From: Lumbricus rubellus
Lineage: Eukaryota; Annelida; Clitellata; Crassiclitellata; Lumbricidae
Assembly: GCA_945859605.1 (NCBI GenBank)
Contig: OX243815.1
Location: forward strand, 33,431,410 to 33,495,409
Direction of reading: 5' to 3'
Length of the DNA stretch: 64,000 nucleotides
Every line of letters begins with the position of its first letter. The stretch's first letter is position 1. Under the pieces are notes generated by a model, which did no database searches, had not been told where the DNA came from, and saw nothing but the letters and a program-made list of their open reading frames with translations. Positions 46,785-58,600 of the stretch are shown one piece after another. Made by a program: the position numbers and the translations under genes.

Positions 46785-47983
46785 TCTGCACTGCAGCTGC
46801 TCTGTAGATTAGTTGTAACTATAGGTGAAGAAAATCGAGACAGTTCACTGTAATATCGTAGCTGTGCAGAAGCTATTAACACTTAATGAACACTTAAAGA
46901 AAAGTTTACTTGGGACTTTTGGAGTTATTTTAAGCTTGTCTGGGTTTATTTACCCTTGGTTAGGCTTTTTTCTTCTGCATATTGACCAAGGAAGAATTGC
47001 ACAATGGGTTGCGTTATTTAATTTGAAAAATCCGAATCTTTGCAATCCCGGAAAATGGGATTCCATGTTTTTCAATCCCGGGATTATAAGAAGGCTGGGA
47101 TTACATTCCCTAGTCACCGAGATTGAATTTATGCCATTGTTGATTAACTCAATGAGACGTCGTTTTTTATAATAGCAATTTATAGTTCGTCAAATTATCA
47201 TTCATCAGTGAACTTTTTGCATAAAATAACTGTTCACATCTCTCAAAATTATTACAGATCTGTTAAAGTGACTATTCTGAGAACTGCCAAAAGGCTTACA
47301 ACCCATTTTAACAACCTACTATTTTGACATAATATAGCACTTTAAATAATTTATAACATCATGACAGTCTAAATACAGTGAGGTAGCAAGAATGACTCAA
47401 TCATGCAGTTGGCCTATGTGGCCTATTGCCAGTAACTAATGACTTGTGTCGGTTGTCTGAAGAAAGTCCGATTATACCTTTCATACAGACCTACTGTATT
47501 ATGTGTCCAGAATAATTATAGTATATTACAACAGGCCTCTATTTCGATATAAGATCTTACCCTATAATTACTTCTGTACGTCTATGCTGGCCTCAGCCTA
47601 AACTTTCTTCCTTAGGTCTGACAAATGGCGAAACTCGAGCAGCAGTCGTGTACTCGGATGTCGTCCGACCGCCGTCTCTTCAACCACTGTCTTTAGATGT
47701 CGTCTGTTTGCCGATCAGTTTAACATCGATCGATATACTGTCTTGACATGCGCAGTTCGCTCATGGCCGACAGTTGCGTGGTACGATGACTTCGGAATGG
47801 GTCTGGCGACAAGACATTTCGGATCCCCATCGTCAGACCGTGGGAGCCGACTAGCCTAAGATTTAACTCGCTGACGGAGAGGCGCATAGGACGTGGGCCT
47901 GTGCTCTGACCGATCTAGCTGACTGTAGTGCCAGCAGCTCCCTTACTTTGTGGCATTGTCTAATCGACTGTCATTGTCTAAGC

Positions 47984-48516
47984 TTATAGAATGATGCATT
48001 GTCTTTGATTGGGTTTGACGGCTAATTGTCTGCTTCGAATCGATGCACTGGCTGCTCTTTGGAAGACATCCTCAACGCCATCCCTTCCCTTGGCAGAGCA
48101 TTCGACATAAACACAGCTGGCACCAATCGTCTGAGCCAGGGCCAGTCCATCTTCCATGCTGATCGGTCCTTGGTGACACTTCGCCAATCGGTCGACTGTC
48201 TTGCTGTCGGTGCGCAGGTCGGTCTTCGTCGCGACAAGGACGACGGGAACGGTGGTCGAGAAATGTCGCACTTCCGGAATCCATTTTCTCGTGACGTTGT
48301 AGAAGCTGTCTGGACTGTCGACAGCGAAGCAGACGACAAAGACATCGGTCGATGGATAGGAGATCGGTCGAAGCATGTCGTAGTTCTCCTGACCAGCAGT
48401 GTCCCACAACACCATCGATACCTTCTGATGATGATGATGCTCAACACTGTCTACCTATATATACATACACACACCAACACAAACGACCAATATAATGACA
48501 CTGAATGGACCTGCAT

Positions 48517-48566
<50 letters not shown>

Positions 48567-49094
48567 CACAGAAAGACGAAGGGAAGGAGAAGCAAAGACA
48601 GACAGATGACTCTGAGACAACTAAGAAAGTGATGCTGCCAGGGTGAGAATTGGCAGAGGGGGCTTGGAGGGTTTCAACCCCCCCCCCAGTCTTAGAGCCC
48701 CATGTTAAAGTCTGTTTTTAACACCCCGATTCCAAGTGGATAATGGTCCAACCCCCCAACCCAGTTTGTTTTTCACAATTCTTACACTGGATGCTGCTAT
48801 CGCATCATCATCATCATCATCATCAATTTATCATCTGCTGCTGCTGCGTACCTGTATGTCGACGAGATGTGTTTCGAAGATCGTAGGAACGTATATTTCT
48901 GGGAAGGCTTGATGGATGTAAGTGGACAGTAGAGATGTCTTGCCACAGTTGCCATCACCAACAACGACCAGTTTGTATCTTGGCGTCATCATCATCGTCG
49001 TCGTCGTCACTTCTTTTGACGCTGACGTCGTCGTCATCTTTCCTTTCGTCTTCAACTTCATCACTAATATCACAACTAGCCTATAACGACTCAA
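47984..49094 (-). CDS. Rho-family small GTPase, two exons
   Basis: Exon 1 is 49094-48852 (donor GTACGC) and exon 2 is 48454-47984 (acceptor TATATATAG); both junctions are phase 0 and the product is about 237 residues if the first ATG is used. GTP-binding motifs: [11 protein letters not shown] (P-loop), YVPTIFE (switch I with the conserved Thr), WDTAGQE (switch II), TKTDLR (G4, in place of the commoner NKKD/TQxD) and ECSAK (G5). [20 protein letters not shown] and KWIPEVRHF are Rho-type. The C-terminus CIIL is a CAAX box predicted to be geranylgeranylated, giving membrane anchoring. Between switch I and II the protein reads [11 protein letters not shown], a His run encoded by an ATG/CAT microsatellite; with an alternative acceptor (CATCATCAG) the product would be ten residues shorter. 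The N-terminus before the P-loop is unusually long and Thr/Met-rich; starts at 49061 or later are possible. Subfamily not assigned. Confidence 0.88.
48518..48562. repeat. CA/TA dinucleotide repeat in the Rho gene intron
   Basis: ACACAC followed by a run of TA dinucleotides, about 65 bp upstream of the exon 2 acceptor in gene orientation. Confidence 0.9.
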
Positions 49095-50775
49095 AAGACA
49101 AATCGGTCGCGTTGCAATTTGTCTGTCTTTTACTAATTCAGTTCACCGCTTAATTAATTATTACAATTATTGTCTTCTGTCGGTTGATTGATTTTATTCT
49201 CAGCAGACGATTGACGAATGAAGACGCAATAATATTATAATGTTCAATAGACGTCGAAGCAACTCCGTTTTATTATAAGACGACGGAGGAGGTGGTCTAA
49301 GAATAGGAATAGGTATCATAGGGGTGGTGGCGGCGTCGCTTAGTCACCTCGTGCAGCCGCCGCCGCAGGCTGGTGCTGCTACGTCGTGTAATTATATTTA
49401 TTGCCCGCGACCCGGACGCGGGGTTGTGGCTGTGACTACACACACTGTATGACCTGGCAACTTTTATTCTACTCATACCTCAAGTACCTAGTATTAAGGG
49501 TCACAGGTAAGTACAGCATGAACGAGTAGGCGTCGCCCGAGGTTTTGCATAAGACTATAAATAGACGGTTGAACTGTTGCTCTAATTGCTGTAGGAGTGG
49601 ACTAACCGATCGGGGAATTTGCTCCTCAGCTCATATTACTAAGAAACTGAATGGCAACCGTAATTCGCGTTAACAATGAAACGGATGTCTCCACGTACAG
49701 CGTATTATTTCATTACTCATCGACTCTATTTATAGTTTTATACTTTGCAGCTAGGCTGTAACACTGCGCCTATAATAAGTAGGCTACACCATAAATTTAT
49801 ATTGATCTGCGGCCAAATTTATGTCCCTGTCTCAGATGTGTCTGATCATAAGATTATAAGATAGGCTACTATGCCTATAACTTACTTACAGGAGAAGAAA
49901 GAACTGGGAAGGGTTAGCCTATATGGAAGGGAAATGAAGATCCAAGGGGATGATAAATGGAAGAAGACGAGGGGAAGGGAAAGAGAGAAAATGAAAAGGG
50001 TAAAGGGAGGCTTAGGGCTGCGGCCTGCAAGCCTAAAATCCTGAATCTGCCGCTGGCAGTAGAGTAGGCTATAGCAGAGGTCTAAGGGCAGGCGAATTGC
50101 TCAATGCATAATATTAGGCCTGATGTCAGTGATGTAGCCTATTATAGGACTTGTATAATATTATGGTCAGATGTCGACGTTGGCATAGGCCTACAAGTAT
50201 AGAATTGACTGTGGTCACTGTGGATGGCTATAAAAAGGTGAAGGCCTGCGTACGCTACAATACTATCATACGAATAACATGAATTTATTGCATGAGTAAC
50301 CACGTGATCACTGCCAATGAAATGATCGTCGTCAGTCATTGGGTCGACGGAGGTTTGCCAAGCTGCATGCAGCAAAGCGTCACTCGAATCCTTTAATACA
50401 GTAATACTGGAGGGCAACAGAAGCAGCTGATAGGCGTATAATAATAATTTTATAATAGGTCGACAGCTCCTCCGGTCTAGGCTGGCTGCTTCCTTGCCAC
50501 CAGCCAATTCTTACAAATCCTGCGGAAGGACAAAATAATCGCATGGCTGGCTTAATTGATGCTGTTTAACGACACTGTACGTCATATGTGAAGGATGATT
50601 TAGTAGTGTCACCATCCTCCTTTCTCTGGGCTTGGGACTGGCACTGCCAAAGTACGAGCAGTGGCGGACTGGCGGTGCAAAGGCAAGCTAAACGTAGAAA
50701 TTAATGGCTACAGTCTACAATAGTGAATTGTTTTGTCTTTAACTGGTCATAACAAGCTAGAACTGTTCTTGGCAA
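49095..50775. other. Upstream region of the Rho gene; no further gene recognised
   Basis: A GC-richer patch lies at 49320-49430. A TAGGCCTA octamer is at about 50187. A purine-rich stretch occurs at 49905-50015. The ORFs are short and unrecognisable. Confidence 0.4.
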
Positions 50776-51283
50776 ATTATAGATATGACTAGCTGGGGTA
50801 CCCGACGTTGCCCAGGAATTTTAGGATTTTTCCCGGTACCAGGCCAATCCCCTACTCCCCCCACCCTCACTTCGCCCCATTCGCTCCCTTCCTCCGTCCG
50901 TCCCTCCCATCTGCCGCTCTCTCTCCATCCCTCCTACCTCCCTCCCGCCCTCCCCTTTCCCCCCCTCAGCCCTTCCTCCGTCCCTCCCTCCCTCCCATGG
51001 CCACACCGACACAGTAGTTAAGGTTTTGAGTTAAAAGCTCAAAAACTTTTGAAAAAGCTCAGAAAGTGTGGAATTGCTAGTGAAAAGATACACACAATGT
51101 GCAAAAATGTGGGGTTTTCGGCCCCCATGATGGGAGAGATTCGCCAACCCCCCCAACGGGGGTGTCCCGTGCCGAGACCGACAGAGCAGTGAAGGTTTAG
51201 AGTGAAAATCTCGAAAACTGTGGAAATGCATCCCAGTCAAACAGACACACACACAGAGTTTGCTCTTTATTTATATAGATTTT
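50776..51283 (+). mobile_element. Unclassified dispersed element with polypyrimidine core (copy 2 of 3)
   Basis: Head ACTAGCTGGGGTACCCGACG then TTGC; C/T-rich core 50838-50998; tail CTTTATTTATATAGATT. Same organisation as 16691-17537 and 60957-61437. The proline/serine-rich ORFs over the core are artefacts. Confidence 0.65.
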
Positions 51284-52633
51284 TCAGTTGCTATAGGCAT
51301 GAATTCTGGAAATCTCTCGTTGCAAGCATTCGTTCTTCTCACTTATGGCATTTCGTTCACAACTAAATATTTACAAGACTATCTTTTCAAATTTGCTTTA
51401 ACCACCATACACTGAGTGTTGGATTTAAACTGAGAAGCAATACCCATTAACATTAGAGTGCCCATGATGTCATCACCTCAACATAAAAAATACAGTGGGT
51501 AAAAAAAATATTGAGAAACAATTGATGGATGGATGTTACACAATTAGCAAGAATAGCATGGCTAGCAGCAGAAAATTAAACGACAATGATGGTTAGACCT
51601 ACAAGCAAATTTGAAACACGCTTGTCACACCATTTTTCTTAAACTACTCCTTCTGTCGGTACATAATGTTAAACTGTATGAACACAGCAACTTTTTCTTC
51701 TCCCTCTAAATATTTATATTAATACACATTCTACATGACTGATATGTAAACACTAAGTTACAAATAAGGTAAATGTCACTGAATAACTAGTCAAGCTTTT
51801 AAGAAACACATAATAAACACAAAAACATAATAGCAATCAGGAAACTAGCACCAATAGGCCTATACATGCAATGTCATACATACATAGTACATTATTTATC
51901 ACATAAACAGAAATGTCTTCAAGTTCCATCACACCATTGCAAATGCACCAAAACGATGTTTCTGCAGCAACACAATTTCCTCCATAAACACTTTGGTATT
52001 TAATTTCTGTACACGTTACCTCTCAGACTGTGTGTATAACCATCACCAGCATGCTTTGCTACTTGTAAGACATTACAAACCACGGTTGTCAATAAAGGTG
52101 TGTGCAAAAACCTTTAGGAATGTTTAAACTACAATTTATTTGAGAGTGGGTTCGTGATGCAGAATCAACAATATTCAACATCTCTCCCATAAAACATCCT
52201 TAAATAACAGCAATGCTCTCAGTTGAAACTGCAGACTTGAATGCAAAACATAAATGCTAAAAATACAAGATGTGTAGAAAACATCACAACTGTACGCTTG
52301 TTTCTAAAGCATAACAGTGGCATAATTCACAGAAGTATGTACATGATAATAGCAATCAACAACTTGTGTTTTGAGCCTTTATAAATATACTATAAATACT
52401 GTTCTCCCACCATTCAGAAAAAATGTCTGTAACTACAGCTTATGAAAATGTGTTAATTATAAGCATTAGTACAACTACCACTACAGATAAAAAAGAATAT
52501 ACACATCAATAATGTCCTGCAATATCACAGTCTAATAGACATAAATGTTAAATAAATGCAATTGCATTAACCATAATTGTGGATTAACTTCACACTCTGT
52601 ACATTTCAATGTTATAATATTAAATTCTTCAAA
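51284..52633 (-). other. Probable GLT1D1 3' UTR and downstream flank
   Basis: AT-rich, non-coding and free of recognised repeats. On the minus strand AATAAA occurs near 52133, about 500 bp after the GLT1D1 stop, a candidate polyadenylation signal. One TAGGCCTA lies near 51855. Confidence 0.4.
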
Positions 52634-55600
52634 TTAAAACATTTCTGCCTTTTGCATGATTCTTTCACTTTCACCGGATTTGTGTTTCTGAAGCATCAGA
52701 GAAGAGTCCAACAGCAGCCCCCCGCCATCATCAATACGACGACGACCACCAATCAGTTCTTTAACCAGCTCAACATACTTGTCTCTTTCCGTTTTACAGC
52801 TGTGATGCTCTTCAATTCTGTTGCGGGCGTTTTCTATAAGTGCATTTCGCAGACCAGAGTCACTAATCAGAAGCTCCACCATCTCAATAAACTCCTGAAC
52901 AAAACAACACGAATATAGCAAATTCTGAGCATAGCACCTGTGTTCTGAGTGCGATGCTTGGCTCTCAAGTTGAGCGCTGACTAGGCTTGTCTAAGACTCT
53001 AAACTTCTAAAGCATATAATGACTGCCTGATTCATGCAAATAATATCTGTTATAATCACAACTTGCAAGTTATATTCATAAGCTCATAATGCAGGTAACT
53101 ATGCAACTTATTTTTGATTAAAGAAAAACTGGGTGTAGCAGCAGTAAATTTTAAATGTTCTATGAACCCTTATCTTGTCCAATTTCCATTACTAGAATAT
53201 GTACATAGAGAGAAAGGAGAGGGTGCCAAAGACTGTGATAAGCTGAGATCCTTGCCCAGCAGCTCACAAGGTACTGATTATAATTAGTGACAGTAGTGAC
53301 AGTGTCATAGTATAATTACATGAATATATACCTTTAATAATTGTTCTGCCTCTGGTTCTCGCACTATATTTTACATATACCTCTAGTCTTTTCCATGCTC
53401 CTTGTGTAACATGGTACAACCTTGGACCAACTTTAAGCAAATGATAAGCAGGCAAACATGCGATGCCTTTCATCTAATGAAATTATAATGTATCTATAAA
53501 TTAAAATGGCACCTCTCACATATTTACACACCAATCGGATGCACCTTAAAGGAAAAGCAATGAGCTTCTCATGTCACCGTAATTAAATTGTCTGTTTAGG
53601 CTCTGTCTATTTAAACTATATTTTACAAATGATTCAGCATAGACTGAGCTGCAAGAAGACAGGGAATTTAATCTAAGAACAAAGTCCTATTTTGTACCCA
53701 AATTGAAGAACTTCAAGAAGAAAGTTTCGAAGGGGAAAGAAGAGAAATGAAAGGAAGCAAAGACCAGAGAAGCGGAGAAGAGCGGAGAAGAGAGAGAGTG
53801 AGGAGATTGGGAAGATAGAAATATGCTGGCTTCTTAAATGCTCTTCTTTCTTTAATAATAATATCATCTTCAGCAGAAACTTACTGTAGGATTGTTGTAC
53901 AGAAGTCCGTTGCATTTGTGGCTAACAATGCTTGCATTTCCCGATATATTGCGCGCGATTACAGGAACACTGAGCTCCATGGCCTAATTTTAAAAAAAAC
54001 ATGCCCAGTTTAAAATTAGTACATTATTCTTAGTTCAAATTTCAGCACATTATTTTCAGTTTAAATTTAAATACACATACCCAGTCTAAACCTTGCAAAA
54101 TATCTCCAATTCAAAGTCCTTGACAAGTGCCCATTATTTAGAATAATGCATCACCATTGACAAAAGGAAATTACTGCATACAAAATCCAGCCTTTGTGGT
54201 TAAAGATGAAATGACAGCAACCTCCTATTTTCTCCTCACTATTATTTTGTTTTAAACTCATTAATAAGGAGTCTCAGCACAAGAATATTAAGTTAAAAAA
54301 TCAATCATCCAATTACATGCTTACTGTATCAGGTCAACTTCACACTCTGTTTTCAGCAACTTTTGTCAAATAATCTCTGTCTGAACAAATCAGATAAGAA
54401 TCTGTTTCACAATTTGATAGGTCTGCACCAAATGATTTCTCCTAACTCCTCTTTCTTCTTATTTCTACCATCTAATCCTGTTACACTTCCTAATAATATG
54501 GTTGGCTAGAATTTTAATGGAATCTGGTGATGTTAATGTACATGACGTTCACAAGATTCTTGTAATGCTGCATCAAACACAGACACCTCATTACCTCAAG
54601 AATCGCTGTAGACATTCCTTCACTGATAGACGAATTGACAAAAGCAAAGCTGTCTGCAATCACTTGGTGAGTCTCTGGAATGGACAACTGTCCCAGGTAC
54701 ACCACACCTTTCAAACTGTTCTCAAAATCAAGACAAACAATCACACATACACACATCTACCATCATTACATTACATCATTATCATTATACTGCTGCACTA
54801 AGTGAGTATAATTATAAACAACAACAACAACTCTACATTGGCTCGCTATCCAGAAGCATATTCAGTTAAAGCTTCTGATCATTATGTGTAATTGCCAAAC
54901 AGCCAGCAGAGAAGAGTTAACCCTCTATCTTCACAAATACTGTGCTCAACAGCCGGAAGTTGGAACTCTTGTTCTTAGTCATCCTTGCAGTTCTCATGTG
55001 CTTCTTATGTGCACCACTGAGCCATGCTTTCCACCCATTCTCAACTAACTGCAACTGATACACTGATCAAATCTTTCCTTTGAGGATGTAAGCAGTCCAA
55101 GTGAACCTCGACACGCTCTTGCATGGTATATTTGGAGACCTTCCACTAGGACTGGTTGGTTATCTGGCGTAGCAATGCTAACACACAACACACTGCACAA
55201 GTACATCTGACCAGCAGGTGTTTGAGATGCCCCCCAACTACTTAACCGGTGAGGATGCAGGTCAGATGATGATTATCCAACTGTTCAGCCTACAATGAAA
55301 GAGTTGGACAACAGACAGAGATGCTGAAGTTCATGATTCATTGTGTACAACTGAAATTCTGTGGGACAATAACAAACATTCCTTTTCTTCCCTGCATCTT
55401 CTTCATGACAGATTCATTCATTCATTCATTCATTTCGTGAATTTATATAGCGCTTCTTCAAGAAACCTACTCAGAGGCGCTCCCAGTCCAGCCACAGCTA
55501 AAATAATAGGTTTTGAGCGACTTATAAAAAGCAGGTGAATTTAGTCTAGGCATAAGTCGCAAGTTTAGTGGGAGGCCATTCCAGATAGCGGGACCCACAG

Positions 55601-58600
55601 AAGAAAAGGCTCGGCGCTGTCTTGTAGAAGTGCGAGCTCGAGGAACCAAAAGCTCCCCCGTTGTCGTAGAGCGAAGAGCTCGACGGGCTGCAAGGTCAGA
55701 GACAGGTCGACAAAGAATAGACAGGTATGATGGAGCACAATCAGTAAGGCAACGCCAGACAAGTGCAGCAACTCGGTAGGAGATGCGCTGTGAAACAGGG
55801 AGCCAGTGAAGAACATCACGCATATAAGCAGAGACGGGGGCATATTTAGGAATGCGGCCAATGAGGCGAGCAGCCGAACGAAGAACTCGTTCAAGGCGCC
55901 CAATTAGTCCAAGTGGCAGACCCATGAGAACCGAACTGCAGTGATCAATTCTACTGGTGACAAAGGCATGGACAAGTGTCAGAGTAGCACTATGAGAGAG
56001 AGATCTTGAGACAACTCGGAGTTGCCGAAGCTGGTAGTAGCAACTGCGAGTGACCAAATTGATATGCTTAGAGAAATTGAGCTCTTGATCCAGAGTAATT
56101 CCAAGGTCGCGGACTGTGAGAGAGAAAGATACACTGTGTCCGGATGAAAAGTAGTACACAACTAAAAGTGTCATAACCCGGTCAAACCTTTTAGGATTTG
56201 TCTGAAATTTTTAATACAGCAACAGTGACCATATGTACACGAGATCCTAAAGCCGATTAGAAATACTCGTGAGTTTGTCAAATTTATGAGCGTTTGCATT
56301 GGAGCACCGAAAAATTGAACTTTCCAACATGGAAAACCTGAAAAGAAGTGAAATTCAGCTATAGGGCCTACTTGAAAATGTTCTCCTTGTTCACGAACAC
56401 ACTACCGTAGACGTAGTGGACTAATAGCTGTCCATGGAGACACTTGGCTTCATATCCCGCAGCTGTGGTCGTCCAGCAGTCCAGACTTTGATCCGGAGTA
56501 CATGTACTGAGGAGCCCGTTTTTCGTTCACGCGTATTTATGACATCGATAACCGTAGGGCGTAGGGCGCGTCTGTTTGAAGATTGGCATTTGTTTAACCA
56601 CGTGATCATCGACCGGGCCATCAAACAGTGGCGTCCACGTCTGCGGTCGTGTGTCCGTCAACGAGGAGGACATTTTGAACACCAGCTGTAGCCGAACTTC
56701 ACTCTCTTATGTGAGGGCCCATGTTGGAAACTTCAATTTTTCGGTGCTCCATCGCAAACGCTCATAAATTTGGCAAACTAGCGAATATTTGCAAACGACT
56801 TTGGAATTTCGTGTACATATGGTCACTGTTGCTGTATTAAAAATTTCAGACAAATCCTAAAAGTTTTGACCGGGTTATGACACTTTTAGTTGTGTACTAC
56901 TTTTCATCCGGACACAGTGTATATCAGGGAAAGTTGCTGTTATTAAGTGCAGGTCAATGGATGCCAATTGCCTGCGAGTACCAAACCAGATAAACTGAGT
57001 TTTAGAGGGATTTAGTAACAAACGATTAGATGCCATCCATGATGTAAGAGCATCAATGGCATTGGACATTAACGATACAGTGGACACTGCATCAGTGGCA
57101 AGGCAGTGAGCATAGGCCTGAACGTCATCAGCATAGAGTTGGTGCAGAAGGCCACATGCAGACAACAAGGAACCAATACCAGCTGTGTAGAGAATGTACA
57201 GTAAAGGGCCCAACACAGAACCCTGTGGCACACCAAAAGGGGCTGGGACCCAAGATGACCTCGAGGCACCCAATACCACACAGTTAGTGCGCCCAGACAG
57301 AAAAGAACGAAGCCACTCCAAAGGAGCATCAGCTAGGCCAAATGAAATAGAAAGACGCTGGAGCAGGATAGAATGATCAACTGCATCAAATGCAGCACTG
57401 ACATCAAACAAAGCTAAAAGAGTGACCTGGCCACGGTCGATGGCACCATAGAAGTCAGATAATAGGCGAACTAAAAGAGTTTCAGTAGAGTGATTTCTAC
57501 GGAAACCTGATTGCTGAGAGGGGAGTAACCCATTCATGTCTAAATATGCAATTAATTGGTTTGCAACAATTCGTTCTAAAATTTTGGATAAAAAAGTAAC
57601 ATTTGCAATTGGCCTGTAGTTGGCTGGATCATTTCGGTCCAGACCATCTCGCTTCAGAACAGGAAGCAGGATTGACTGTTTTTGAGAAGATGGAAGATGG
57701 GTTTCTTGGATAGACCGGTTGCAGAGCGTAGTGAGAAACGGCAGAAAGTCGTCTATGAGTTCTTGAATGAAAAATGTAGGGACAATATCCAGATATGCCA
57801 GAATCAGTGCACACAGACTGAGCTAAGGTACTTTTTAACAGATACCATAAAAGATGCTATATAAATTTAATTTCTCAAAGGAATGAGTAAATGAAAATAT
57901 ATGAATGTTAGCATGGTAGTCTGTAGCAAAAATCTAGTCAAGAACAAGTCAAATAATCAAACACTTACCTTGAAACAGTTTTGTAGAATCTCTCAAAATA
58001 GTCCTTCTGAAGCTGGAAAATAGAAAATAAATACAAACAATTGATAAAGTGCTGACAAATATCAAGCTGCATGAGCTTAAAAAACTTTAAAAGCAGTTAC
58101 AACACTGCTACATCATTTTTCATTGTGTACACTGCTACATCATTTTTTAAAAAAGCACTAATTCCACAAAATGACAAAACATTATTCTAAAATTCATCCT
58201 ACATTTTTCTTGCCTAGAGTCAAAATGTCCAGAAATAAACGGTTCAAATTTGATCTGATATGTCTTAGACATCAACCAATGGTCACGTTTAAGAAGTGAA
58301 CAAGGTACAGAGTCTTTATACAAACCAGCTGACAAAATGCATTCCAGTGCGCGTACATAAAGGATTACATGAAAAGTTAGTATTAGCACGTACAAATCAT
58401 TACGATAAAAAAACGTTCACCTTATTAGAGCATTTACATTTTCATATGGCATTGAAAAACGTCTCTTCTTATTTGCTGTTAATTGATCATTATAATCTCT
58501 CGTATGAGAATGACATGTTGAAGACATAAATTATTCTGATAAAAAAATGTCCACCTTATTAGAGCATCTACTTTCGGAAGCATATGGTCAAGTGGTCCCA

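Larger units (their letters stand above)
41922..47983. other. Downstream of SMG9: 3' UTR and intergenic sequence
   Basis: No further gene recognised. Immediately after the SMG9 stop is GA- and TCC/CTG-rich low-complexity sequence (41940-42120), probably 3' UTR. Short tandem arrays lie at 44326, 45003, 45980 and 46577. A LINE/SINE tail scrap (TTATATAGCACCTTTTG) is at about 44739. AATAAA motifs occur near 45224 and 45873, but the true SMG9 polyadenylation site cannot be assigned. Confidence 0.45.

Noticed and set aside
46484..46882. Overlapping minus-strand ORFs with a Cys/His repeat resembling a metal-binding protein
   Set aside because: They are produced in all three frames by the 26-bp array (26 is not a multiple of three, so the repeat phrase reappears in every frame).
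48026..48646. 206-codon plus-strand ORF
   Set aside because: Antisense to Rho exon 2 and then runs through a CA/TA microsatellite.
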